From Austropuccinia psidii (Eukaryota; Basidiomycota; Pucciniomycetes; Pucciniales; Sphaerophragmiaceae): a DNA stretch of 64,000 nt. This document shows positions 35,246 to 47,105 of this stretch, piece after piece. The DNA is taken from assembly GCA_023105745.1 (NCBI GenBank), contig JALGQZ010000016.1, forward strand, positions 27,583,154 through 27,647,153. The letters are read 5' to 3'. Position 1 is the first letter of the stretch. Every line of letters begins with the position of its first letter. The translations under genes and the position numbers were made by a program. Below the pieces are notes generated by a model, which saw nothing but the letters and a program-made list of their open reading frames with translations, had not been told where the DNA came from and did not search any database.

Positions 35246-36530
35246 GAAGACCAGCTTATCCAGCCAGCACAAGAGCTAGAGAAGCTTTAGAGGTGCAAAT
35301 TAAAGAAATAATGGACCTTGGAGTATCAAAGAAAGTAGGACACAATGAACAGGTAAAGGTCACTACACCTGTCATGATAACTTGGCATAATGAAAAATCA
35401 AGGATGGTAGGGGACTTTAGAGCCCTAAACACCTATAATATCCCTGACAGATATCCAATACCCAGAATCCATGAGACATCAACACAATTATCTCAGGCTA
35501 AGTTCATCACAGCCATGGATTCCCTAAAGGGTTTTAATAAAAATGTCTTAACAGAAAATTCCAAGAAACTACTAAGGACAATAGTCCACTGTGGAATTTT
35601 TGAGTATCTCAGAATTCCATTTGGTATAAAAAATGCACCATCCCATTACCAAAGGATGATGAATACCATATTTCCTGAAGAATTATCATAATGATGGCTG
35701 ATTATTTATATTGATGATAACATAAGCTGCTCAGAGACTTGGGACAGTCACTTATCAAGACTAGAAAGAGTCTTGCAAAAAAATAGTCCATGTAAACATG
35801 AAAATCTCTCTGAAAAAGTGTCATTTTGCATTCAGTGAACTGAAAGCACTAGGACATGTTCTATCTGTACTAAGTTTGGGCATAGACAAAAACAAAGTAG
35901 CAGCAGTACTATTGAAACCAATTCCTCAAAATAATAAAGAAATGCAATAATTTCTAGGATTTTCTGGTTATCACAGACAACATATAAAAGATTTTGCAAT
36001 AATTGCTAAGTCATTGAATAAGCTCTGTTACAAACAGACAGTCTATGAAATGACTGAAGGAAGAGTTAAGGCATATGAAGATTTGAAAAATTCCTTAACA
36101 AATGTCCCATTTCTTCTAATTCCAGATTGGAAGCTACCCTTCAAACTATACATTGATGCTTGTGAAGAAGGACTAGGTGCTGCACTACACCAGACACAAA
36201 TCATCAATGACAAACCCGTTGAAGGACCAATTTGCTTCATTTCAAGACAAATAAAGCCAGCAGAAGCAAGGTATGGAGCAAGCAAAATGGAATGCCTCTG
36301 CTTAATGTGAGCTTTGGAAAAATTACACTATTATTTAGATGGGACAGCATTTGATTTAATTACAAATTGCAATGCTGAAAAATATTTATTAAACATGAAA
36401 ACCCCAAATAGGCATATGCTAAGATGGTAAATTGCCATCCAAGAATATAGATGAAATATGACTATAGCTCATAAATCTGGTAATATTCATCAAAATGCAG
36501 ATGGTCTTAGCAGATGGGCTCTGGCAAATA
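35246..36530 (+). pseudogene. Element A reverse transcriptase and RNase H
   Basis: RT motifs in order: RRPAYPAS, RMVGDFRALNTYNIPDRYP, FITAMDSLKGFNKN, FGIKNAPSHYQRMMN and the catalytic IIYIDDNI with both Asp at 35713-35718. The thumb and connection follow (KKCHFAFSELKALGHVL-like, [15 protein letters not shown]), then RNase H starting [16 protein letters not shown] at about 36147, [19 protein letters not shown], and the tether region [17 protein letters not shown] at about 36470-36520. Catalytic residues are present, but stops at about 35691, 35949 and 36308 plus frame changes break the ORF. Confidence 0.85.
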
Positions 36531-38147
36531 CACCTGAAAGTCCAGAATGAAGAGCACCATATAGAAGGCATATGTGTAAAAGATATAGGAGCAGAATTCT
36601 TCAACAAAGTTAAAGAAATCTATAAAATGGATAAAAAAATGCCATATCCTATGCCAACTTCGAATGAAAGACCGTAAAGACCCATCACTTTCATCAAAAC
36701 TAAATGAAATATGGAAAAAAGCATATGATGAAGGAAGATTCCACCTCCTTGATAGAATCCTTACCATAGAACTAAACATACATGTGTTATGGCTTTAACA
36801 GATAGAGCTCTAATAAACACTATACTACATGAATGTCATGATAGTGTTGCAGCTGGACATCTATCAGAAGACAGAACACTAGAGAGGGTAAAAACCCGCT
36901 CTTGGTGGTCAAATTGGAAGAAAGATGTTTCAGAATACTTCCAAACCTATGACAGATGCCAAAAAGCCAACAGAGCCACAGGTAAAAAATCTGGAATGAT
37001 GATCCAAATCCAATAACCAAATCCCCATGGGAAATAGTTCACATGGATTGGGTAACAGCATTACCTCCAGGAGGAGACAAAAGTTACAATGCATGCCTAG
37101 TATTAGTTGATAGATACAGCAAACCCCAATTTTTTTACCATGTAACAAGGATGATACAGCTATGGATACAGCCATGATGATATGAAATAAATTTATTAGC
37201 CACACAGGCTTATTCCAAAACATCATGAGTGATAGAGACCCAAAATTCACTTCAGCATTATGGACAAACCTCCACAAACCTTTTGTAAAAAAGCTATCAT
37301 TCTAAACAGCTTACCACCCCCAAATTGATGGTCTAGCAGAAAGAGTGATACAGAAATTAGAAGACATGATCAGAATATTCTGTGCTTATGGACTAGAATT
37401 GAAAGATTCTGATGTTTTTACCCATGATTGTTGTACATTAATACCAGCTCTTAAAATGGCATATAAAAAATCAATCTATTCTTCAAATGGCTAAACACCT
37501 GAAATGCTAGAAAAGGGCTGGAATCCAAGACTCCCTTATGATACCCTCAAAAAGTACTTAGTGGATATACACCCAACAGGAAGTAGCTTCAAGTTAATGC
37601 TTGACAAAGCAAGACACCATGAAAACAAATGTATGAAAGATTCTTTCAAGTATGCAAAAGAAAGATGGGATAAAAGTCACAAACCACCTGACTGCAAAAT
37701 AAGAGACTTGGTCCTAGTGTCAACTCTAAATTTAAATAATATAAAAGGCCCAAAGAAATTGAAATATTCCTTTGCAGGACCATTTATGATAAAAGCACTA
37801 CATGGACCCAATGCTGTGCAATTAGAGCTCACAGGTGAGCTAATGAACAAACACCTCAATTTCCCTGGGTGTCTGATAAAAGCTTACAGCTCAAGTGACA
37901 AGGAATTATTTCCACTAAGAAACAAACCCCCACTTGAAATACCCCCTTAAGAAGAAGGAGAAGAAAAGAAAATTGTGAAAGTCCTTAAAGAAAGAAGGAC
38001 AAGAAACAAAAAAGAAAGGGAATACCTTGTAAGGTATAGAAATCCAACTCAAGAAGAGGAATGGCTACCTGAGAAGGATATAAAAAATGCCAATAAACTA
38101 TTAAGAAGGTTCAGACATGAAAGAAAGCCTAAAGAACAGAAAAATTA
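36531..38147 (+). pseudogene. Element A integrase with chromodomain-like tail
   Basis: The zinc-binding N-terminus reads HECHDSVAAGHLSEDRTLER and YDRCQKANRATGKKS. The first Cys of the usual C-x-x-C pair is Tyr here. The catalytic core has VHMDWVTALPPGGDK and ACLVLVDRYS at about 37035-37120, a second Asp in a frameshifted SDRDPKF-like segment, and the Glu in a frameshifted ERVIQKLEDM segment at about 37330. The C-terminal open frame (37504-37950) contains NPRLPYDTLKKYL and SHKPPDCKIRDLVLVST, followed by a chromodomain-like end EYLVRYRNPTQEEEWLP at about 38019-38070. Such tails are typical of chromoviruses. Multiple stops make it inactive. Confidence 0.8.
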
Positions 38148-38245
38148 AGCATTATTGAGCTTCAATGCTAACAAAGTCTATTGAAGAGGTAGGACAGTGG
38201 ATGATACCATGATTAACTATATCAGATTGTGGTAAAATGTTTTTT

Positions 38246-38257
38246 GGTGGTAGGGAA
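38246..38257 (+). promoter_or_regulatory. Polypurine tract of element A
   Basis: GGTGGTAGGGAA lies immediately before the 3' LTR, the expected place for the plus-strand primer. Family B has the near-identical GGTGGAAGGGAA at 55595-55606. Confidence 0.7.
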
Positions 38258-40237
38258 TGTGAGCCTTTGAGATATGACCACATATCCAAAAAGGTCACAA
38301 CAAAAGTTCTGTAATAATTATACTTATGATAATTATCTCAAAGACTAGTAAAAATACCATAAATAAGTACAAAATCTGAGTTAACTAAGAATCTAATGAG
38401 TAAGAATGTAAAATACATTACATCATTAGATTCCTCATGGTAAAATACACATGTCAGTTTTATGGCATATCTGAAAAGTCAATAATTACTGAAGAATAAG
38501 TAATAATACCCTAAAAAAGGTATAAGACCTTATTGAACTCAGAAGCCAATTAAACAACATGTAAAATGAACTTTACCATTGGATTCTCCATAAAAAACCA
38601 CACATAAAACAATCATACAGCTATTCTCTAAAGTCAATACTTAAGGAATTAAGCTGAATATGTGCACTTTTTTGGTCAACACATATATTCATGGTTTTTA
38701 GATAATATCTTTTGAAAAATGAAAGATAGAGAGATGAACAAGAAATAAAGTAACCACATAATTACTGTAAGAACACAGATATGAAATTTTTTTCACAAGC
38801 TATAAACAAGGTTAAAACTTGTAATGGATTATTGATTAAAATCAATGGAGCTGTTGACCACTTTGTTGTGAAAGTGGTCCAAACTTAAAAAAAAAAAATC
38901 AGATTCAACTAGCTCATACGTGAAGAAATTTGTAATTTTTATTATAATATTCAAGGTATAACCCCTTGAAATCATGGTTTGAAGTTTATAATATTAAATT
39001 TCGACAGAAAAGATGAGTTACAAAACAAAATCATCAAAAATAGAGTTTTTATTATGTAATGAAATTCTCTTGGCAGTTTAATAAGGACATGGCAAGCTAT
39101 CAGAATCCACTCTCAGAGTAGCTGTAGCGTGTATAACTTTAAAGTTATTAATGATCAAAGTTTAAGCCTAAATTTGATCATTTATGATCACTCACTCTAA
39201 TCTTATCTTAAGCTTAACAGTTATATAAGTGATAAAACTGGTGAATAATATTAGATTATGATTAATAATAAAGTACACAAAGTTTAGGTTTCTGCCAAGC
39301 CTATGATTTCATCAAACTTAGATTTATAGTGATAACTCTAAATAATGGCGTAATAATGAGATAAAATGGTTTGATCATGACGTAATCATCACCAAAACTT
39401 AAAATACTGATTATTTCCAGTGGATACCATCAGTAAACGTCTACTAGAAGCCTACTGGACTCTAGAAGTGAGGTATTTAATATAAATAGAGCTCTATTAC
39501 TCTATTTTCCCCTCAGATGCATCAAAACATTAAAACAATTAAACCAAAAGGTAAAATCTTTACTCTTTATATATAAATCTTTTATATTATAAAATACAAA
39601 AGGTAATATTCATTATAATCATCATTTTTCATGTGATTACTTTGATTGTTCTACTGTTTTGGTATATTTCTCTTAAAAATCTCAAATCCAGGTAAAATCA
39701 AGAAAATTTGTAATTTATCTTATTTATATCTGTAAATACAATTTGAATAAGTTTTATTTACATTATTTGGCGTAAAGGTATCCAAAATTATTATATCAAG
39801 TGTCAAAAGTAGGTTATTTTCTCTTACTATAATAATTTCTCTCTATTATTACAATTAATAATTTCTTCAATCAATATAAATAGTATTTATATTAATATAT
39901 GACTTTAATATTAGTAATATTATTGTTATTAATTGGTTTTTATTAATAAAAAACAATTTCTTTACACCTTTATTATCTGTTGGTAACAATAATAAAGTGT
40001 TTTTAAAATATATTAATTATTATATATTAATATATTTATTTATTATATTCTTTTTTATAATATAAATTGTATTATTTTCTTTATTCAAAAATATAATTGT
40101 TTTTACACCTTAATTATAATAATTGTTTATTATTATAATTATTTTTTATCTTATTTAATTTATTTATAAGAACATTCAGAGTACAATAAGTAAAATATTA
40201 GTAATTTTTACTTCTTGTTTCATAGTCAAACCTTACA
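38258..40237 (+). repeat. Element A 3' LTR
   Basis: 1980 bp, TGTGAGCCTTTGAGATATGA to CAAACCTTACA, then the target duplication AAATT. TATA box at 39481 and the ATG plus donor context (AAAAGGTAAAA near 39547) are kept. It is visibly similar to the 5' LTR along its whole length. Confidence 0.9.
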
Positions 40238-40242
40238 AAATT

Positions 40243-41216
40243 AATCTTTTATGATCACTAGCTGTAATTGTATTTCAAGTTCAACAGTTAAATAAGCAAT
40301 AAAAATGTTGAATAATAGTATATTATCATTAAAGCTAATAGAATCCACAAAGCTTAAGCTTTTTCAAAGCCTATGATCTCAGAAAACTTAGAGTTATAGT
40401 GGTAACTCTAAATAATGGTGTATTAATGAGAGAAGAAGCTTTAATTATGTTGAAATCATCACTAAGACTTAAAATATTGATAAAATACAGTTTATAAAAT
40501 CATTAAGTGTCTACTAGAAGACTTTTGGTATCTAGGAGGAATGATCTGGATAAAATAGAGCTCCTTTTCCTCTATTCTCCCCTCAGACGCAAAAAAATGA
40601 TAAATCACCAACAAAGGTATTTTTCTTTATTCTTTGAATATAAATAATTTATATTATTAATAATCAAGTTTTACCAACAATTAATCACTTTTTAAAGTTT
40701 TGATTACATCAAAAATATTATTGTTTTGTTAATTTCTCTCCAAAAATCTCAATTCCATGTAAAATAAAGAAAAACTGTAATTTCTCTTCTTTTTATCTGT
40801 AAATGAAACTTAAATGAGTTTCATTTCCTTTATTAGGCGGAAAGTAATTCAAAATTATTATATTGAGTGTTAGAAGTAGGTTATGTTCTCTTTATTATCA
40901 TTCTTACTTATTATTTTATTTATATTGATATATAGCTTCAATATTGGTAATATTATTCTTATCAATTGTTTTTTATTATTGAATAAAACTTTTTGATGCA
41001 TTTATTAATTCTTTGTAACAATAATAAATTCCCATTAAATACATTAATCATTGTACATTAGTATATTTATTTTACTTATTTAAATTAATATAAATTTTAT
41101 TCCAAAATTATTATAATTCTTTGTTGATCTTATTTCTCATTGAAATCATGAAATTCAGAGTAAAATAAGTAAAATGTTGGTAATCCTTACTTATTGTTTC
41201 ATAATGAAGCCTTACA
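40243..41216 (+). repeat. Solo LTR, family A, right part (resumes after element A)
   Basis: Continues the interrupted LTR from TTATGATCACTAGCTGTAAT to GAAGCCTTACA and is followed by GCACT (41217-41221), the partner of 28196-28200. Its promoter and start region are more decayed than in element A (CCCCTCAGACG in place of CCCCTCAGATG), which fits its greater age. Confidence 0.85.
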
Positions 41217-41221
41217 GCACT

Positions 41222-42589
41222 AGCTAGTTGGAAACAAAAGCTGAATGCATTTGGGAACAGTAGGTCTTGCATTGTAGCTTGAGATTTTCTATCAGATCGG
41301 CCAATGGAGAACACACATTTTTAAATAAAAGATACTAGAGGTACACTTCCCACTTAAAAAAACACAAGGTTGACACCAGAAAACTGGCAGTTTCTATCAA
41401 TTTCAGCAGTAAGACTAGAAAATTCAAAACAGATTGGGGGTCTCTCAGTAATCCATGTAGCTACTCATGAATTTACAAAAAACCAAAAAAAAAGCATTGT
41501 CATCATTGATGCTTTAGAAATTGAGTTCAAATTTCATCTCATAGAAACAGGGTAGGAGAAACAGTACCTGGACTTTCATATTTGTAAGTGAAGTAAAGAT
41601 GGGACATAAATTAGTGGAATTAAATGAGAATGGTTTAAAATGAAGTGTCAAAAATAATAATAATCAATAGCTGAACAAGGAAAGCCTGCATTAGCACATA
41701 ATCAAAAGATGACTTCTAGTGGCTGAAAGCAGAACTAACCCTGAAAAACAAGATGGATTGAGAAGAAATTCATCAGTTGACTTAGCACAGAGTCAAAACC
41801 TTTATGACAGAAAGCACCAACTAACCTGATTATAATCACACTGGAGCCTTGGGAACACTTGGAAGGTGATTGAAGCCCCACCTAAAGGTATTTTGACTAT
41901 TTCTGAAGGCCTTAATTACCTCTTGAACATGGAAGTCAACCCCAACTTACTCAAATTAAACCAAACATTCTGACTACCAAGGTACCTAACCTGACTGAAT
42001 AACAATTACAGAAAAGGTTTAAGGTATCGAAATAAGAAAAAAAACCAAAAATAAGCCACCCGGTCCGTAAAATATGTCACAGAAATTCACCAACACTTAC
42101 AACCTCTCAACACTGCAACCTGACTCGCTTGCAAGTACCAGAAGGGCTGCATCACATGGTGTTTTGACACTCATTGAGCCAAAGGCTTCTAACCCGATGC
42201 TTCTTAAAGGTTTCTAAAAGAGTTATCAACCAAGAAAAAACAACACGAAGTGGTTTAGAGCAAAATAAACTTGCTTTTAAAGGAGTTAGAAAAAGAAGCT
42301 CACCCAAGGCTGTTCTACACAGGGTAGGGGGTGGGTAGTACAACCCATCTAGATGTCTCTGAAAGAAAGAAACGGTCACCCTAAGTGCTTCAAAGCTTCA
42401 ATTGGGGTGTAATAACACCCATAAAGACTACAACAGCCCACCCAAAAGGCCTCTGAGAGGATGTACAGGGATGAGCCTCCCCCTTAATTAACAAGATATA
42501 CTGCACTGAGTTTTTCAAACGTTCTAGTAGAGAAGAACAGGCCACACGAATTGCTTGAAAGCACAATAAAGTGCTTTTGAAAAAATATT
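41222..42589. other. Unassigned, relatively CpG-retaining sequence with a 300-bp repeat
   Basis: A short frame at 41370-41555 (MTPENWQFLSISAVRLENSK) has no recognised domain. Two related stretches about 310 bp apart (42225-42330 and 42530-42640) share ACACGAA, AATAAA and GCTTTT blocks in order. Motifs such as AGCCCACCCAAAAGGCC at about 42436 resemble the hairpin cores of the satellite that follows. Confidence 0.35.
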
Positions 42590-43491
42590 AGCAATAAAAA
42601 CAGCCACCAAAAGCATGGTAGGAGGTGTTAGGGTCTTCTAGATCAGCCTGTAAAGCTGACTACCTTACCTTCTAATAATAACAAAAAATAATAATAAAAA
42701 TAAGAATAGCATAGTAAAAGTATAAATAAATGAACTGATTTTTTGATTTTATTTTGATTTTTTATTCAATATTTAATTTAAATTTACTGATTATTTCTCT
42801 TTTTTAATTATGTTTCATTGTTATTAATCTTCTTGATAGTTTATTTTGTTTGACGATTTTGATTGTGAAAGGTCTTAGAAAGAAAAAGAACAAAATTAAA
42901 AAGGGATTACAGATGAAAAGAAGTCCTCAGTATGGCTATAAGCTGCTGGTTTTAGAATTTATATCTTTCTTTTGGTTCTGATCTTATTTCCATTTTTTTA
43001 AGTAGGACTTATAAAGAATAACAGCCCTCATCGAGGATGTAAACTTATGGTTTCTTTTTATTTTTCATTTTTTATAATTCTATTGGGCTGAAATTTCTTA
43101 TTCATAATTGCTACAGGTATGTAAGAAAAGTGTTAAAGGAGCCGTCATCAAGGCTTTAAACTGATAATTTCCTTAATTTTCATTCTATCCTTGTGGTAGT
43201 TAATTTGGTCTGACATTCCTAATTCTCAATTTCTAAAGGGCTTGAGAAAATAAAACAAAATGATAAGAGCCCCCAGAATGGATATAAACTTATTATTTTT
43301 TATTTTTCAATAAGTTGACTAGATATTCTGATTCATTTTTGTTATTTTTTACTCCTTGCTACAAATAAAACAATAGAAAAAGCCCTGGGAGAGGCTCTAA
43401 GCAGTTCATTTTTAATGTTTTATCATTGGATTTTCATCTTACTGATATCTTATTTGTCTTAAAGGTCTCATTAATTAAAAAATTAATAACA

Positions 43492-43537
<46 letters not shown>

Positions 43538-45470
43538 CCGAATATGGCTGGAGAAGGACAAAAGCCTTAAGAAAGGCTTTAAACTGCTGTTTTATATTTT
43601 TTATATTTTTACTGGTATAATTATACTGAAATTCGTAGTTTTAGGCTATAAAGCTCTTCAATGTACACAAAAGGCCCTGATTTTGAAGCTATAGTTAGAA
43701 CTATAGGTTTTTTAACAAAGGAAAAAAAAAGAACAAAATAGTCCCCAACAAGACTTTGAACTGTTGAAATTTTCTTTTCTATTTTGTATCGAAATAATTT
43801 TGGCTTGATTTTTTTCTTTTATAATTTAATTTTCCTCTTTCTTTTTTTTTTTTAAGAAAAGAATAAAAATAGAAATAAATAAATAACGAAAACTTTTACA
43901 AATAATATATAGTATACATGTATATATGTATAAAAGCCCTTAGCATGGCTTAGAACCTCTTGCTTTAATTTAATTTTCTTTATTCTTCTTTCTATAGCTA
44001 CACTAAAACTATGATTTTTTTAATTTGATACAGGTATATTTAAATATAGAAGTACTCAACATTACAGGTTATTTCCTGAGATAGACATTAAAGTTCTGTA
44101 TTTTTTCTTTAAGATTCATTCAGCTGCAGGAATCAAATTACAAAATTCCTCAGAAAGACTTGAAGCTGCTTGTTTCTCTTTTGCTTCATTTTTTGAAAAT
44201 ACCGACTGATCTTGTTTTATTTTATAATTATTTTATTGAAAATTATTTTCTATTTTGACTATAGGGCTTATAAGAAGCAAAAAACCCTCAGCATGGTTTG
44301 AAACTGCTTGGGCTATTTAAACAGAGAATATATACTCAATATGACAGTTAATTTCTTCAGCAAGAAATCAACCTGTGTGTTTTCTTTATACTTTATTTAG
44401 TATTGATTCAATTTTATTTTATTCTAACAAATCTTTCTTACTATGCTGCAGGAATGGAATTGAAAAGTGTCCTACGAAGGAAATTCAACTGCTAGTTTCT
44501 TTTTTTATCTTCTGGCTGTGACTGAAAATAATCCTTTGGTTTTTTATAGGGCTTGAAGAGAGCAAGAGGCCTTATCCTGGCTTAAAAATTCTTGGGATAT
44601 TTAAAGATAGAAATACTCAACATTACAGGGCTACAAATAGCAAACAGGCCCTGGGAAAGGCTTTAAAGGTTTTTTATATATGAATTAAAGATATATAAAG
44701 AAAACAAAAAAAGCCCCCATGAATACTTAACCTGATGGACTTTAATATATATAGAATATAACAAATTATAAAATGTCCTTCAAAAGACAATAACATGCTA
44801 GTTTTTTTTCTATGTGTTTTCTCACGGAATAAATACAAGGATAATTCCCTCAATGCAGCCCTCAGAATGGCTTGAAAGTATATTTATATACCAAAACAAA
44901 AAAGAAACAGTATAAATATAAATATATACATATTTCATGAATCAAGAAGGAGCCCGAAGAGAAGGGCTTTAGGATACTGTTTTATTTTAATTATTATTAT
45001 ATTTTATAATGTATTATACTGATATACTCAATTTTAGATGCTACAGGTATTCATCATTCAAGAATTTCCCTGATTTTATAAGCATAAGACATATGAAGAA
45101 TGAATGAGCTTTAAATAATACTATAAAATGTTTTAATTAATTATTCAACTCGGCTTTTAAGATGAATCAAATTCCATGACTCCCAAAGGAATCAAACAGA
45201 AGTGCCTGAAGAAAAAAAACCAACCAATAGTCATTGGAAAGATAATAGACTTCCCAATCAAATTATCAAAAAGGTAAAAGAAAAAAAAGAAAACGATGGT
45301 CCTTGGAAAGACCATAAACTGTCTATTTATAATTTAACAAGGATTAGTAAATATAAACAGGACTTTAAATATCAAGAAATTCCTAGAAAAGACTATAAAC
45401 TACATAAGGTCATATTTTATTGTTTTATTTTTTTATTTTTTTATTTTTATCTCATTATGAAAAAGACTTA
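42590..45470 (+). repeat. Degenerate tandem satellite with hairpin cores
   Basis: About 20 diverged units of roughly 75-180 bp. Each has a core of the form AAGCC-N(4-8)-GGCTT followed by TNAAACTGCTG-like sequence, a T-rich spacer, and often GCTACAGG or GCTGCAGG. Good cores are AAAGCCTTAAGAAAGGCTTT (43561-43580, a perfect 8-bp stem), AGCCCTTAGCATGGCTT (about 43935), AGCCCTCAGAATGGCTT (44857) and AGCCCGAAGAGAAGGGCT (44951). A TA microsatellite (43494-43536) lies within it. No protein reading is shared between units. Confidence 0.65.
43494..43536. repeat. TA dinucleotide microsatellite
   Basis: About 43 bp of uninterrupted TA repeats within the hairpin satellite. It explains the Tyr-Ile repeat in the open frame across it. 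Confidence 0.95.
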
Positions 45471-47105
45471 GATAGAAGTACTGAAATGAACATTTTGAAC
45501 ATATCTTTTATTTTTTATTTTATTTTTCATCTCAAATTCATTCATTTTTTCCCAAATAATTAGGAGAATATCCCATTCCAGAGCTTAAAAAATCTTTTTA
45601 TTTATTATATTCATTATCTTTTCTTACTATTACACCAAGCTCTATTAAATTTGCTTGAATTCTTCACTCAAAAAATAATTGAAAAAAAAACTCTACACCA
45701 AGGAATTTGGTTAAAATGATGAATTTATTTGAAATATTTCCTGAATTATAGGAAAGTGACTGGAACTTGTTTTAAAAGAAGAAGTATTTGTTTCATGAAG
45801 GAATTAATTGAACTCTGAAGGAGTTATTTATATTCAAAAATTATAAATTGAGGACATGATCTGGGGAATTTACATATTAATAACACCTCAATGTATGATT
45901 TATTCCAAATGTAATTTAAAAATACCCCAAAAGCAAACGAGTCTTTTTTAGCTGTAAAGCTTTGAATTTCATTGTATATATTTTTTTTACAATTCTAATG
46001 CACTTATGGGTAGCAGGAAATCTGAACCATAAAGGGGATGGACTTGAAATAAAGTCTGAGTCACAATGATGATTCCAAAAAGAAAGAGTTGTGGTATAAT
46101 AAGGGTTATTATCCAATTAAATGACTCAAAGTATGATCAGTCAATTATGCCATATTAATTATAAACACTTTTAAGAGAACCAATTTTTAATGATTGGCAC
46201 AAATTAATACCTTTAACCAAACAGTTCCAAGATATTAATTTTGATTCAGGCATATTTCCTTTAAATTGTGATTTTTACCAAGATATCTCAAATATTGGCT
46301 ATTTTATATTTACATTGAAAAAGAAAATATTGAAACCATATTAAGATAAAATTATGTAAATTTACTGTATTATTATTTATCCTTACAATAATCACTATAA
46401 AAAAATAAGGGGAGTTAAGCTTATTTCTTACACTATCCCTTATAATGGAATTTTTGGGGGAATGAGGGTGTTTCCTCTGCAAAATTTGAAAACAAAATAA
46501 ATATTTTTGAATGGAGAGGGGCCCTCATCCAAAAGAATATTATTAAGAAATAATTAATTCCAAAACTCAATTTTTCAATCATCTCATTATTTCAAATTTT
46601 CAATTTTATTTTATTTTTTATGATGGGGATACTTTAGGAATACAGAAGAACCAAAGGACATAAATATTTTTGAAGAAATATCAATAGAATTGGGAAGAAA
46701 TTCATCACATATCAATTATAAAAATACTGAAAACAAAGAAGGGTATCTATAAAGAAAAACAGCAATTCCTTATGGATTGACCTTTGGAAAACACAAGAGC
46801 CTAGCCATTTCATGATTTTTTAATTGAAACTCCCTGGTTGGGATTTATGGATCAAAGGATGACTAGCTGGATTATTAATTGAAACAAGGCTCACTGAACA
46901 TGATGGATTAACAAGATAATGTACAACACTCAAATAAAATTTCCCTTGGTATTTTTGTCAGGCTGAGTCTATGATAAAGTGATAATGAAGGTATATACAA
47001 CTTTAACTATGACTGTGACATGGATAAAAGTATTTAAAAAGGTTTGGTTAAAAGATATCAAGGGCTTTACTAATAATAATTAGTGGTGGTGAGCACTGCT
47101 GAAAG
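45471..47105. other. Unassigned AT-rich sequence left of element B
   Basis: No LTR, domain or tandem repeat recognised. It ends in GAAAG (47101-47105), the target duplication of element B. Confidence 0.4.

Larger units (their letters stand above)
28974..40237 (+). mobile_element. Element A: complete Ty3/Gypsy (chromovirus-like) retrotransposon, 11,264 bp
   Basis: Bounded by LTRs of 1937 and 1980 bp (28974-30910, 38258-40237) with TGTGAG and CTTACA or CTCACA ends. A perfect 5-bp target duplication AAATT lies at 28969-28973 and 40238-40242. Internal order is leader ORF, ORF1, gag with CCHC knuckle, protease, RT, RNase H, integrase and chromodomain-like tail, which is the Ty3/Gypsy order. It sits inside an older LTR of its own family and is itself interrupted by a solo C LTR. 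Stops and frameshifts in gag, RT and integrase make it non-autonomous. Confidence 0.9.

Noticed and set aside
42590..45470. CRISPR-like repeat array
   Set aside because: Units are long, strongly diverged and irregular in spacing, and the host is eukaryotic.
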